Shown: positions 16,387-25,599, counted from the stretch's first letter. The stretch is 64,000 bases of DNA from Rhizobium sp. 11515TR (GCF_002277895.1 NZ_CP022998.1:3453501-3517500), one strand, 5' to 3'. The notes: generated from the letters alone by a model not told the origin. Numbers and translations are program-made.

Positions 16387-17061
16387 ATGTCTTTCGTCGA
16401 CACCTTCCTCAATTCCGACGTCATGATCTCGGCGTTCCCGCAGTTGATGCGCGGGCTTTGGATGACCATCGCGCTCGGCGTGGTCAGCATCCTGATCGGC
16501 GTCACCGGCGGGCTCATCATCAGCCTGATCCGCCTCTATGCCCCGAAACCTTTGCAACTCCTGACAGTCGCCTATATCGACATCATGCGCGCCATGCCCA
16601 TGCTGGTCGTGCTGATCCTGATCTATTACGCGCTCCCCTTCGTCGGCATCAGCTTTTCGGCCTGGTGGTCGGCGATCCTCGGCTTCTCCATCGTGCTGGC
16701 CGCCTACTCGGCCGAAGTCTTCCGCTCGGGCATCGAAAGCGTGCCGCGCGGCCAATTCGAAGCGGCCGCCGCCCTCGGCATCCCCTTCCTGATCACGCTC
16801 TACAAGGTGGTGCTGCCGCAGGCGGTCCGCATCGTCATCCCGCCGACCACGAGCAATTGCGTCTCGATGTTCAAGGATACGTCGCTCGCCTCGACCGTGG
16901 CGCTACCTGAATTGCTCAAGGAGGGACAGAACGCTCAAGGCTTCTATGCCAATCCCTCGCCGCTGATCATGGCAGCGTTGATCTACATCATCCTGCTCTG
17001 GCCGATGGTCCGCCTCGTCAGCGTGCTCGAGAAGAAGTTCAAGAACGAGCGGGCACGGTAG
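16387..17061 (+). CDS. Amino-acid ABC transporter permease, HisM/GlnP family
   Basis: The ATG at 16387 is preceded by GGGAG (224 residues); an in-frame GTG lies at 16381. It shows the N-terminal His/Glu/Gln/Arg/opine permease segment (LMRGLWMTIALGVVSILIGV), about five membrane helices and the EAA loop that contacts the ATPase (GQFEAAAALGIPFLITLYKVVLPQAVRIVIPP). It forms an importer with the family 3 binding protein. No matching ATPase gene follows; the next gene is on the other strand. The ATPase, and a second permease if needed, must be encoded elsewhere. Confidence 0.93.
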   Translation: MSFVDTFLNSDVMISAFPQLMRGLWMTIALGVVSILIGVTGGLIISLIRLYAPKPLQLLTVAYIDIMRAMPMLVVLILIYYALPFVGISFSAWWSAILGFSIVLAAYSAEVFRSGIESVPRGQFEAAAALGIPFLITLYKVVLPQAVRIVIPPTTSNCVSMFKDTSLASTVALPELLKEGQNAQGFYANPSPLIMAALIYIILLWPMVRLVSVLEKKFKNERAR

Positions 17062-17070
17062 GCGAGCCGA

Positions 17071-17586
17071 TCAATCAAAATCCGTGCCTGAAAGATGGTT
17101 GCTGACCGATAACTTCACCTCGCCGATATCTCGCCACAGCTCGCTGACGATCGCAGGCTCGACATCCGCCATCATGTCGCGCAGCCAGCCTTCGTGGGCG
17201 GCGGCCATGGCGCTGAACTGGGTCTCGCCCTTCGCCGTGAGCTTCGCAACCGTCACGCGCCGGTCGCCGTCGGGCGTCACGCGCAGCACGAGGCCATCCG
17301 CCTCCAGCCGCTCGACCAGCCCGGTGACATTGCCGTTGGTGACCATGGTGCGCTTCGAAAGCTCCCCGAGCCGCAGACCCTCGCGCTCGCGATAGAGCTG
17401 CGCCATCAGGTCGAATTGCGGCAAGGTCGCCCCAAACTCGTTGCGCAGCCGGCGGCGGATTTCCTGCGAGATCAACTTGGTCGTCGACAGCATGCGCAGC
17501 CAGAGCCGCAGTTCAAGCTTTTTGCCTTCCTGCGTCCCCTGAACGATGATCTCCAGATCAACGCTTGCACTCTCGGACTCTGTCAT
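17071..17586 (-). CDS. MarR-family transcriptional regulator
   Basis: I use the ATG at 17584-17586 (MTESESASVD, 171 residues) with GAGGC upstream; an ATG at 17607 is the alternative. The winged HTH spans about residues 60-125 (LRLGELSKRTMVTNGNVTGLVERLEADGLVLRVTPDGDRR), with dimerisation helices on both sides. It lies between the amino-acid importer and a flavoprotein gene and is transcribed in the same direction as the latter's opposite flank. MarR proteins in anthranilate, benzoate and auxin gene clusters typically sense the aromatic acid or its CoA ester. This one is a candidate binder of the TTTTAAGNTTAAAA palindrome. Confidence 0.93.
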   Translation of the reverse strand: MTESESASVDLEIIVQGTQEGKKLELRLWLRMLSTTKLISQEIRRRLRNEFGATLPQFDLMAQLYREREGLRLGELSKRTMVTNGNVTGLVERLEADGLVLRVTPDGDRRVTVAKLTAKGETQFSAMAAAHEGWLRDMMADVEPAIVSELWRDIGEVKLSVSNHLSGTDFD

Positions 17587-17683
17587 AACGTCGCCTCGGC
17601 CTATCATTCCGCATTATCAATCTAAGCGATCTAGGGGACGATATTTGAAATGTCAAAGGTTTGGCCGTCAAGTCGCATAACTG

Positions 17684-19252
17684 TCACTTTGCCAGCATTT
17701 TCCCCAGCATGAAACCGGAACCTGCACCCGTTCCCGCACCCGGCCATGTCGAGGCGCCGCACATGTACAGCGATGTCACGGGCGTCCTGTATTTCGAATA
17801 GCCGGCAACGGGTCGGAACAGGAAATTCTGGTCGAGGTGATGGCTGCCCGAGAGATTGTCGCCGCCGATGAGATTCGGGTTCTCGCGTTCGAGATCGACG
17901 GGCGAAAAGACCGAGCGGCCGAGTATCTTGCCACGCAAGCCTGGCGCATAGCGCTCGACGATATCGAGGACGCGCTCGGCATAGGCATCCTTGATCTCAT
18001 CCCAGCCTGTGCCGGAAATCTCACCCGCGGCGTCTCCACGGAATTCTGCAGGCAGCACGCGCACCTGTATCCAGAGCACATGCTGCCCGGCCGGCGCGCG
18101 CGACGGATCGATGGCCGTAGGCTGCCCGACCACCAAGGCGGGCTCGGCCGGCAGAAGTCCGCCCATCGCCTCGGCATAGACACGCGACATCATTTCGAGA
18201 TCCGGCGCGATATGCACATAGGCAAAACTCTGCAGCGCCTTGCCCGCGGCCCAATCCGGAAGGCCCGACAGCGCCAGATGGATCATCATCGTGCCAGGCC
18301 CCGCTCGGAAGCGTAACACCTTGCCGTCGAACTCCTCGCGCGCCGGATCCTGTTCCAGAAGCTTGCCGAACAGGATCTGCGGATGGACATTGGCTATGAC
18401 GGCCCGCTTCGCCTCGTAACGGCGCCCATCGGCCAGCACGACACCCGTCGCTTTACCGCCTGCCGTGACGATCTTGTCGACGCGCGTGCCGAGCATCAGC
18501 TCGCCGCCCTTGCTCTTTAGCACGGCAGCCATCGCCTTGATGATCGTATCCGCTCCGCCCTTGCCGATCACCATCCCGAATGCCTGATTGGCCATGGATT
18601 CGAGATAGGGAAACAGTGCGCCGCCGGCGACATCGGGCGCAAAGTCGAGATGCAACCCCCAGGCCGCCATCATCGCCTTGAGTTTGGTATTCTGGAAACG
18701 GGCATCGAGGAAATCGCGCGGCGAGGCAAAGAGCATGCGCGCGGTATCATAAATCCAGCTCATCCCTTTTTCGCGCCAAGCCTTCCAGACGACCCTGGCT
18801 GCGGCCATGGACGGCATGGGCGAGCCGAGCAGGCCGAAAATATGCGGGGCATCCGCACTGAACGTAGAGAGCATATTGCGCCAGGCTGCAGCATCCTGCG
18901 GCGAGATATCGGCGATGGCTCCCGCGGTCTTTTCCAGATCGGTGCTGACGCCGAGATAGGTGTTGTCGCGAAACACGCTAGCGAAACAATCCGCTGCAGG
19001 TATGAAGTCCAGCCCTTCGGCCGAAAGCTCGTTCTTATACTGCGCAAAAAAGGCCGAGCCGGCGAACATGGAGAGATTCATGGCACAAAGATCATGCCGG
19101 AAGCCGGGCAGCGTCACTTCACGGGTCTTGACGGCACCGCCGGGCTCCGCATTGCCCTCGATGACGGCGACTTTCCAGCCCCTGGAAGCCAAATGCACTG
19201 CCGCCGCCAGACCATTGTGACCGGCCCCCACTATGATCGCATCATAGCTCAT
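17684..19252 (-). CDS. FAD-dependent oxidoreductase, phytoene-dehydrogenase-like (copy 1)
   Basis: The 522-residue protein starts at 19252 behind AGGGG. The N-terminal FAD Rossmann motif is MSYDAIIVGAGHNGLAAA, and the C-terminal FAD motif is near LYMCGASTWPGAGTGAGSGF. Between them lies the amine-oxidase/phytoene-desaturase-type substrate domain. Carotenoid synthesis is not indicated, since no crtB, crtE or other crt genes are visible. The homologous gene at 20503-22092 flanks the isatin hydrolase on its other side. This suggests dehydrogenation or oxidation of an indolic or oxindolic precursor (inference). Its promoter region is shared with the isatin hydrolase and contains a palindromic operator. 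Confidence 0.88.
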   Translation of the reverse strand: MSYDAIIVGAGHNGLAAAVHLASRGWKVAVIEGNAEPGGAVKTREVTLPGFRHDLCAMNLSMFAGSAFFAQYKNELSAEGLDFIPAADCFASVFRDNTYLGVSTDLEKTAGAIADISPQDAAAWRNMLSTFSADAPHIFGLLGSPMPSMAAARVVWKAWREKGMSWIYDTARMLFASPRDFLDARFQNTKLKAMMAAWGLHLDFAPDVAGGALFPYLESMANQAFGMVIGKGGADTIIKAMAAVLKSKGGELMLGTRVDKIVTAGGKATGVVLADGRRYEAKRAVIANVHPQILFGKLLEQDPAREEFDGKVLRFRAGPGTMMIHLALSGLPDWAAGKALQSFAYVHIAPDLEMMSRVYAEAMGGLLPAEPALVVGQPTAIDPSRAPAGQHVLWIQVRVLPAEFRGDAAGEISGTGWDEIKDAYAERVLDIVERYAPGLRGKILGRSVFSPVDLERENPNLIGGDNLSGSHHLDQNFLFRPVAGYSKYRTPVTSLYMCGASTWPGAGTGAGSGFMLGKMLAK

Positions 19253-19271
19253 CGCTTGCCCCTTTTTGGTT

Positions 19272-19319
19272 TGTGATTATTATTATCACATGCATACATT
19301 TTGAGTTTTAAGCTTCAAG
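19272..19319. promoter_or_regulatory. Divergent control region with TTTTAAGNTTAAAA site 2
   Basis: The 396-nt gap 19253-19648 separates flavoprotein copy 1 from the isatin hydrolase gene and holds no gene. TTTTAAGCTTCAAG (19306-19319) matches the shared palindrome at 12 of 14 positions. An additional dyad, TGTGAT-N7-ATCACA, is at 19272-19290, close to the flavoprotein start. Both could control the divergent pair. Confidence 0.6.
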
Positions 19320-19648
19320 TATCTATTGACGCGAGTCGCAAGAGACAAAAGCAACCAGTGATGGCGTTTGGCCGAATTACCTGGAAGAATTCCGTTTCAC
19401 TTCAGCAGTTTACAAACTCATGGCGACCGCCGATCCTAGACCAAAATTGGCTCCGTGAACCCAGCGGAATGCTTGCAATATCATATATTGTGACATAGGC
19501 TCCCCTTATTTCGCCGCCGCGCGGAGCCGGTGCCAGGAGGAAAGGCACCCCACGCCTGGCGATACCGACTTCATGCCTGATCCTGAACAAAAGATCCACA
19601 AAAGGCTTCTTTGCATGGATCATGCAACAACAAGGGGAACGCAAAAAT

Positions 19649-20431
19649 ATGACAGCCACCACACTCGCCAGCCTAGCCTCGGCCCTGCTTTCGGGCTCCG
19701 TCAAGGTCGTCGATCTCACCGCGCCGCTCGGTCCGGATACTCCGGTGCTCTACCTGCCGCCACAGTTCGGCAAGAACACGCCGAACGTCAAGGTCCATAC
19801 GATCTCGGAATACAATCAGGACGGTCCCTTCTGGGCCTGGAACTGGCTGGAGCTCGGCGAGCATACCGGCACGCATTTCGATGCGCCCTGCCACTGGATC
19901 ACCGGCAAGGACCATCCGAACAACACGACGGACACCATTCCGCCGCAGAATTTTGTGGCGCCGGTCAATGTCATCGACCGCTCCAAGGAAGCCGCCGCCA
20001 ATCCCGATTATCTGCTGACGGTCGAGAGCATCAAGGAATGGGAAGCCCAGAACGGCGCGATCGAAGCCGGCAGCTGGGTACTGCTGCGTACCGACTGGTA
20101 CAAGCGTAACGGCTCGACCGAGACCTTCCTGAATGCCGATGAAAACGGCCCGCATTCCCCCGGTCCGACGGCCGAAGCGATCGAATATCTGCTCACCAAG
20201 GGCATTATCGGCTGGGGCCAGGAGACCATCGGCACCGATGCCGGTTCCGCCGGAGGCATGAACCCGCCCTTCCCGGCGCACAACCTCATGCACAAGGCCA
20301 ATCGCTATGGCCTCGCCAGCCTTTCGAACCTCGACCAGCTTCCGGCCAAGGGCGCCGTGCTGATCGCCGCGCCTTTGAAGTTCGTCAAGGGCACCGGTTC
20401 GCCGGTTCGCGCACTGGCATTGATTGCATGA
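19649..20431 (+). CDS. Probable isatin hydrolase (cyclase family, metal-dependent)
   Basis: The ATG at 19649 follows AAGGGGAA (260 residues). The protein is of the cyclase/kynurenine-formamidase family, with the Mn-binding signature HTGTHFDAPCH (His72, His76, Asp78, His82). The surrounding sequence (ISEYNQDGPFWAWNW, HWITGKD, FLNADENGPHSPGPT, GTDAGSAGGMNPPFPAHNL) is very close to what I recall of the characterised isatin hydrolase of Labrenzia, well beyond the catalytic motif. It would open isatin to isatinate (2-aminophenylglyoxylate). Kynurenine formamidase is the main alternative, but no kynureninase or tryptophan dioxygenase is nearby. Genes for an anthranilate-CoA route support isatin. 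Confidence 0.83.
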   Translation: MTATTLASLASALLSGSVKVVDLTAPLGPDTPVLYLPPQFGKNTPNVKVHTISEYNQDGPFWAWNWLELGEHTGTHFDAPCHWITGKDHPNNTTDTIPPQNFVAPVNVIDRSKEAAANPDYLLTVESIKEWEAQNGAIEAGSWVLLRTDWYKRNGSTETFLNADENGPHSPGPTAEAIEYLLTKGIIGWGQETIGTDAGSAGGMNPPFPAHNLMHKANRYGLASLSNLDQLPAKGAVLIAAPLKFVKGTGSPVRALALIA

Positions 20432-20447
20432 TAGGCTGGAAAGGCGG

Positions 20448-20464
20448 GAGCCTGGGGCAGGCTC
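20448..20464 (+). terminator. Possible terminator or attenuator after the isatin hydrolase gene
   Basis: A 7-bp stem GAGCCTG/CAGGCTC with a GGG loop is followed by the pyrimidine-rich TTCCTTTCCGTT. It lies 17 nt after the stop codon and could reduce read-through into flavoprotein copy 2. Confidence 0.45.
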
Positions 20465-20502
20465 TTCCTTTCCGTTCATCTTGCCAGTGAGGGGCGGCAG
20501 CA

Positions 20503-22092
20503 ATGGGCGATCATGACTACATCATCGTCGGCAGTGGCATAAATGCGCTCGTCGCAGCCGCCATGCTCGGCAAAAAGGGCCACAAGGTTCTTGTCCTTGA
20601 GCGCAACGACCGCATCGGCGGCTGCCTGCGCACCGATGAGATCACCGAGCCCGGCTTCATCCACGACGTCATGGCAACGACCATGGTGCTGTTCCTCACC
20701 TCGCCGGCCTATGGCGCCATCGGCAAGGATCTCGAGGCACGAGGCCTGGAATTCGCCCATGCTGACCTCCCAACGGGCGTACTCAGGCCTGACGGTTCGC
20801 ATGTGGTCTTTTCGAAGGACCGGCGGCGCAATATCGCCACCTTCGATGAACTGTCGCTCGGTGATGGGCAGACCTTCTCGCGTGAAATGGATGCGCTGAC
20901 CGCAGATGCACCATTCCTGTTTTCGCTGCTCGGCGGTGCATTGTGGTCGGGATCGATGCTCAAAACCATCGGCAAGCAGGGCTGGAATCGTGGCTTGCGC
21001 AAGCTCGCTGCCTGGTTTGGCGATGCTTTGACGCCGGCACGCGGCTATCTCGAAACCAGCTACAGGTCCGAGGATATCCATGCGCTCTGGGCGCCGTGGG
21101 TGCTTCATTGCGGCCTCGGGCCCGAAAGCGCCTATTCCGCCGAAATGCTGAAGGTGATCGGCTTTGCATTGGAATTGGGTGGCGCGCCGATCGTCAAGGG
21201 TGGCGCCGAAAAACTGCTGACGGCCTTCGAACGGCTGATCATCGACAACGGTGGCGAGATTCGCGTGAGTGCCGATGTCGAGGCTATCATTCCGGACGCC
21301 AATCGCAATGCCGATGGCATACGTCTTGCGAATGGCGACACCTTGAGAGCAAAGGCCGGCGTGATCTGCTCGGTCACACCCAACCAGCTTTACGAGCGGC
21401 TGATGAAGGATTGGCCGGATCCGCTGCCGCCGGAGGTCAAATCAGGCGTTGCCAGCTACCGCTACGGCAAGGGCGATATGCAGATCCACTATGCGCTTTC
21501 CGAGCCGCCGCGCTGGAAGGCCAATGCCGAGCTCGGCAAGGTGGCGCTGCTGCACCTCACCCCCGGCCTCGACGGCGTCTCGCGCGCCGCCAACGAATGT
21601 GAGCGCGGGCTTCTGCCGGCCGAACCGACGGTCTGCGTCGGGCAGCCTGTCGCGCTCGATCCCAGCCGCGCACCGGAAGGAAAGTCGATCCTCTGGCTGC
21701 AGCTTCCCGAAGCGCCGCGCCATATCAAGGGAGATGCCGCCGGCGAAATCGAAACGCCAAGGGACGGCCGCTGGACGGAAGAGGTGCGCGAGCGCTATGC
21801 CGACCGCATTGAGGCGCTTCTATCCAGCCATATCGAGAACTTCTCCGGCATAAAACTCGCGCGCCGCGCCTATTCTCCTGGCGATCTGGAGGCGATGAAT
21901 ATGAACCTTGTCGGCGGCGATCCTTACGGCGGCTATTGCGGCATCGACCAGCTTTTCATCTGGCGTCCTTTCAAGTCATCTGTTAACCACCGCACCCACA
22001 TATCGGGCCTCTACCACATCGGCGCTTCGGCGCATCCCGGTGCGGGCCTTGGTGGGGGCTCCGGCTTCCTGCTCGCATCATCGCTGAAGTAA
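20503..22092 (+). CDS. FAD-dependent oxidoreductase, phytoene-dehydrogenase-like (copy 2)
   Basis: This 529-residue homologue of the protein at 17684-19252 starts MGDHDYIIVGSGINALVAAAML (FAD GxGxxA motif). It ends with the same type of C-terminal FAD segment (YHIGASAHPGAGLGGGSGFLL). The start has GAGGGGC upstream. It forms a run isatin hydrolase - flavoprotein - MarR on the plus strand with gaps of 71 and 27 nt. Retention of two diverged copies around one hydrolase suggests two sequential oxidations or two related substrates. It could catalyse, for example, the dioxindole-to-isatin oxidation, but this is only a hypothesis. Confidence 0.87.
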   Translation: MGDHDYIIVGSGINALVAAAMLGKKGHKVLVLERNDRIGGCLRTDEITEPGFIHDVMATTMVLFLTSPAYGAIGKDLEARGLEFAHADLPTGVLRPDGSHVVFSKDRRRNIATFDELSLGDGQTFSREMDALTADAPFLFSLLGGALWSGSMLKTIGKQGWNRGLRKLAAWFGDALTPARGYLETSYRSEDIHALWAPWVLHCGLGPESAYSAEMLKVIGFALELGGAPIVKGGAEKLLTAFERLIIDNGGEIRVSADVEAIIPDANRNADGIRLANGDTLRAKAGVICSVTPNQLYERLMKDWPDPLPPEVKSGVASYRYGKGDMQIHYALSEPPRWKANAELGKVALLHLTPGLDGVSRAANECERGLLPAEPTVCVGQPVALDPSRAPEGKSILWLQLPEAPRHIKGDAAGEIETPRDGRWTEEVRERYADRIEALLSSHIENFSGIKLARRAYSPGDLEAMNMNLVGGDPYGGYCGIDQLFIWRPFKSSVNHRTHISGLYHIGASAHPGAGLGGGSGFLLASSLK

Positions 22093-22119
22093 CACGTTTC
22101 CGGAGGAGGAGTTTCGTCG

Positions 22120-22626
22120 ATGGAGGAACGGTTTTCAGGCACCATTTTGAGGCGCAAGCGGGATGAGAACGCGAAGCGCCCGACCATGGGCGAAATCGGC
22201 CTCAATCACTTCGCACCCTATTTGATGAACCGGCTGATGGCGCGCTGGAACGCCAATCTTTCGGAAGAGTTGCGCGAATACGACATGACGACCGCCAAGA
22301 TGCGCGCGCTTGCCGTCCTCAGCGTCTCCTCCAGCGTCACCATCAACGAGCTCTCCGTCTTCGCCGTGACCGAGCAATCGACGATGAGCCGCACCCTGGA
22401 TTCCCTCGAACAGCAGGGCTACATCCGCCGCCAGCCCCGCGCCGAAGACATGCGCATCCGCGATGTCTCCATCACCGAGGAAGGCCGCGCCGCCTTCGAG
22501 AAGGTCTGGCCAACCATGTATGACCTGTTCCTGCAGATGTTCGACGGCGTCGATGAAGCGGAATATCACGGCTTCATCTCGACACTTCACAAGGTGCTGC
22601 ACAATATCAGGAAGCACGAGATCTGA
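22120..22626 (+). CDS. MarR-family transcriptional regulator (second copy)
   Basis: The 168-residue protein has a strong ribosome site (GGAGGAGGAG, 8 nt spacing). The winged HTH is at about residues 65-125 (VTINELSVFAVTEQSTMSRTLDSLEQQGYIRRQPRAEDMRIRDVSITEEGR). As the last gene of the isatin hydrolase unit it is well placed as a sensor of the pathway and, with the MarR at 17071-17586, a candidate for the five-site palindrome. The sequence does not show which MarR binds which site. Confidence 0.93.
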   Translation: MEERFSGTILRRKRDENAKRPTMGEIGLNHFAPYLMNRLMARWNANLSEELREYDMTTAKMRALAVLSVSSSVTINELSVFAVTEQSTMSRTLDSLEQQGYIRRQPRAEDMRIRDVSITEEGRAAFEKVWPTMYDLFLQMFDGVDEAEYHGFISTLHKVLHNIRKHEI

Positions 22627-22656
22627 GCGGCCTGATAGATGCCACTCCAGTTCGGA

Positions 22657-23967
22657 TCACCGCCTGTTCGGTATCAGTGTCGTTGCCAATGCCGCGATGG
22701 CCGCAACAATGGCGAAAATATAGAAATTCCATTCCGGGCCGACATTCAGGCTGGCGATGTATCCGCCCATCAAGGGGCCGGAAAGCGCGCCGATGCGCGA
22801 AAAGCTCAGCGCCCAACCGGTGCCGGCCGCCCGTACGAAAGGCTGCAGGTAAGCAGCAAGATAGCCGGTGAGGATCAGTGATGCCGAAACCGTGCCGAAA
22901 CCGGCAATGGCGACGACCGTGTAGTTCAGCCAGATGGATCCCTTGAAGGCGAGAAGCGCTATACCGACGGCGCCAAGCAGATAGGATAGCGTCACGGTCA
23001 GCCGCACACCGAAGCGATCCGCCCACTGACCAAGCACGATGCCGCCAATTGCTGACGTGAAGCTGAAGACGGCCAGAAACAGCAGGCTGTCACCCAGATC
23101 ATAGCCGCTCTTGCGCATGATCTGCGGCAGCCACTGGGCCAGCCCGTAGACGAGTAGCAACCCCATGAACAGTGCGATCCAGAAGCAGGCGGTGGCGAAG
23201 GCGTTTCTCGGCGAAAAGATCTCGCCCAACACTGCGCGCCAGCCGAGGCCGGTTTCCCTGGGCGCGCTTCCCGCAGGAACGGGAACGCCAAGTCGAGCAG
23301 CAAGCCGCCTCGCATTCTCACCTCGCCCCTTCGCAACCAGGAAATCAAGCGACTCGGGCAGCAACCATGCCATAATGGGCACGAACAATATCGGCAGCGC
23401 GCCGACAAGAACGACTGGCCGCCATCCATAATCCGGCAACAGCCATCTACCGACGAGCGCAGCGGCAAACAGGCCCAGCGAATAGCCGGAATACATGATG
23501 CCGTAGTTGAGATTCTTCTTCGCGGTCGGCGAATATTCGATGGTCAGCGCAGCCGCCAGAGGAATGATGCCGCCGAGGCCAAGACCGGCGGCAAAACGGC
23601 TGACGCCGAACCATGTCGGTGTCGGAGACCATGCGGTGACAGCCGTGCAGACGGCGAACAGCGAGAGGCAGGCGAGAAACATCGGCTTGCGGCCATAGAG
23701 ATCGCTGAGCGTGCCGACGACAATACCACCAACAAGCATGCCGAAGACAGTATAGCTGCCCATCGCCCCCAGCTGGAGCGGCGTGAGGTGCCAGACATTG
23801 TCGGTGGACAGCGCCGGCAGAATGGCGCCGAGAACGCCGACATCGTAGCCCTCCGCAAAGATCGCCAGCCAGCAAATGAGCACGACGACGAGGCTTCTGG
23901 CATGCGAAATCTCACCGCCGCGAGGACTTGAAAGGTCCTTCGCAGCGCCATTTCGAAGAGTGTCCAT
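22657..23967 (-). CDS. MFS transporter, aromatic acid:H+ symporter (AAHS/PcaK-like)
   Basis: The 436-residue protein starts at 23967 behind AAGGGAAC. It has twelve predicted membrane segments. The AAHS-type first helix carries an acidic residue (CWLAIFAEGYDVGVLGAILPAL), and the MFS loop 2-3 motif is GTLSDLYGRKPMF. The family imports benzoate, 4-hydroxybenzoate, anthranilate-like and related aromatic acids. It is on the same strand as, and 63 nt downstream of, the oxidoreductase pair (24031-27753), so uptake of isatinate, anthranilate or an indolic acid for this pathway is likely. Confidence 0.9.
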   Translation of the reverse strand: MDTLRNGAAKDLSSPRGGEISHARSLVVVLICWLAIFAEGYDVGVLGAILPALSTDNVWHLTPLQLGAMGSYTVFGMLVGGIVVGTLSDLYGRKPMFLACLSLFAVCTAVTAWSPTPTWFGVSRFAAGLGLGGIIPLAAALTIEYSPTAKKNLNYGIMYSGYSLGLFAAALVGRWLLPDYGWRPVVLVGALPILFVPIMAWLLPESLDFLVAKGRGENARRLAARLGVPVPAGSAPRETGLGWRAVLGEIFSPRNAFATACFWIALFMGLLLVYGLAQWLPQIMRKSGYDLGDSLLFLAVFSFTSAIGGIVLGQWADRFGVRLTVTLSYLLGAVGIALLAFKGSIWLNYTVVAIAGFGTVSASLILTGYLAAYLQPFVRAAGTGWALSFSRIGALSGPLMGGYIASLNVGPEWNFYIFAIVAAIAALATTLIPNRR

Positions 23968-24030
23968 GCGACTGTTCCCTTTTGGAATTGTCGGTCTTGG
24001 CCGATATTATTTGCGCCCGGCGTAGTCGTG

Positions 24031-25590
24031 TCAGAGTGTCCCGACCGTTTTGAGCGCTCCGTCGAGCGCCGTACCCTTTTCGTCCAGAAGTGCTGCCTGC
24101 CGCAGCCGCCTCATCCAGGCAGCTCCATCCTCGCGGTCGCGCAAGAGCGGCAGAGCCGACATGACGCGATCGAATTTCGAAAGCCCGCGCGCATGCGTAT
24201 CGGAATAGCCTTTGACGAGGCGGCGGTTGCCGAGCACCTCGACGGCGAGATCGTAATTCGCGGCCAGCAGATTGGATGCTGCAGCAAGCCAGGTCTCGCG
24301 ATGCTCCACCTCGCGGGCATGCCGCAATGTACCGCGACGGATGCGCCGCAGCGCCGAGACCATATAGAGGCCGAGGAACCAGAACAGCGTACCGGTCTGA
24401 ACGCGGCGTCCCTTGTTGATGAAGCGGTCGAGCCGCGCAAATAGGCGCGGCCGGCTTTCGATCCAGAGACCCATCGCCTTCGGCATGGTGCCACAGACCT
24501 CCTCCATGCGCGGATGCATATACTCGGTCATGTAGACGATCTGATCGTCCTTGGCGCCGACCTCCTTGCGTACCCGCTCGAAGCGGGAATCGCGAACCTT
24601 GAGATCGGCAACGCGAATGACATCATCGTAAGCCATGGCAACCGCAACATATTTCGCCGCCTGCACGGTGAAGGCGAAATCCTTATTCGCACCATCAGCC
24701 TTTCGATCAAGCGCATGAAGTACCGCGACACGGCTCAAATACTCATCGGCATAGGCCGGGTCCTGATAATCGGTCAGCTTCTTGACGCCGGCAAACAGCA
24801 GCGGCCAGGCAACTTCCGGAAATTCCGAGCGGATGCGATTGACCAGCCGATCCAGAGCCGGATGACCGGCCGTCTCGGGCAGAGCATCGAAATGCTTCGG
24901 CGGCGTTGCGGAAACCGCATCGCGCGGCTTCTCCTTGACACGCTCAAAGGCGGCGTTGAATGCCTTCAGGCTAGGCTCGATGCCCTTGCCGCCGGCGCGT
25001 ATCATCGCTTCGAAAGCCTGCTTGCCGAACGGCAGCGCACCGGAACCAGCCAAAGCGCCGAACATGGAAGCGGAAATCACGCTGCCGTTCCTGACGGCCA
25101 TCGTTTCCATATCGAAGGCGATGGTGCGCTTGGCAGCGAAATCCGTGGCATCGACCACCACCTCGGCATTGCCGATGCCATCGCCCGGCTTTTCCTTTTC
25201 CGCAACCGCAAAGGAGCGATGCGTCGACGCGATCAGCAGCGTCTTGTCCGGCGTGACGAGGCCGCGCAGCACGGAACGGCCGGCCTCCATCAACTCGGCC
25301 GCCATGACGACATCGACATCGCCAGGCGTCGGCATCAGTGAAAAGATCGGCGCGTGACCATCCTTCGCCGGCAGCATCTCGATATAGTAGATCGTCGCAC
25401 CCGTTCGCTGGGCAACGCCCGGCACGGAGGTCGTCTGCGCCATCCAGCCCTCGGCCTCGGCAAGGCCGACGATCCAGTCGGCTAGTACGCCGCCGCCCTG
25501 CCCGCCCATGGCGAGAACGGCAAGCGACAATGGCTTGTCTGTCGAAAGCCTGACAGCACCGAGATCACTCATGCTCACATGCTCGTTCAT
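24031..25590 (-). CDS. 2-oxoacid:ferredoxin oxidoreductase, IorB-like subunit (beta family, DUF6537-type C-terminus)
   Basis: In this 519-residue protein, residues about 20-215 form the gamma/catalytic domain of 2-oxoacid oxidoreductases (LSLAVLAMGGQGGGVLADWIVG, SVPGVAQRTGATIYYIEM). The remaining 300 residues are the extra domain common in alphaproteobacterial IorB relatives. The start has GAGAGGGCGAG upstream. The gap to the IorA-like gene is 9 nt, so the two are translationally linked. Annotation pipelines call such proteins indolepyruvate oxidoreductase. Here an arylglyoxylate such as isatinate is an attractive substrate: the product would be 2-aminobenzoyl-CoA. Confidence 0.88.
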   Translation of the reverse strand: MNEHVSMSDLGAVRLSTDKPLSLAVLAMGGQGGGVLADWIVGLAEAEGWMAQTTSVPGVAQRTGATIYYIEMLPAKDGHAPIFSLMPTPGDVDVVMAAELMEAGRSVLRGLVTPDKTLLIASTHRSFAVAEKEKPGDGIGNAEVVVDATDFAAKRTIAFDMETMAVRNGSVISASMFGALAGSGALPFGKQAFEAMIRAGGKGIEPSLKAFNAAFERVKEKPRDAVSATPPKHFDALPETAGHPALDRLVNRIRSEFPEVAWPLLFAGVKKLTDYQDPAYADEYLSRVAVLHALDRKADGANKDFAFTVQAAKYVAVAMAYDDVIRVADLKVRDSRFERVRKEVGAKDDQIVYMTEYMHPRMEEVCGTMPKAMGLWIESRPRLFARLDRFINKGRRVQTGTLFWFLGLYMVSALRRIRRGTLRHAREVEHRETWLAAASNLLAANYDLAVEVLGNRRLVKGYSDTHARGLSKFDRVMSALPLLRDREDGAAWMRRLRQAALLDEKGTALDGALKTVGTL

Positions 25591-25599
25591 CTCGCCCTC

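Noticed and set aside
19272..19290. TGTGAT-N7-ATCACA as a CRP-type site
   Set aside because: The spacing between TGTGA and TCACA is 9 rather than 6 nt, so a standard CRP site is not supported; kept only as an unspecified dyad.
19649..20431. Kynurenine formamidase
   Set aside because: Same metal motif, but the surrounding sequence matches isatin hydrolase and no kynurenine-pathway partners are present.
17684..22092. Carotenoid biosynthesis locus
   Set aside because: Phytoene-dehydrogenase-like proteins only; no phytoene synthase, GGPP synthase or cyclase genes.
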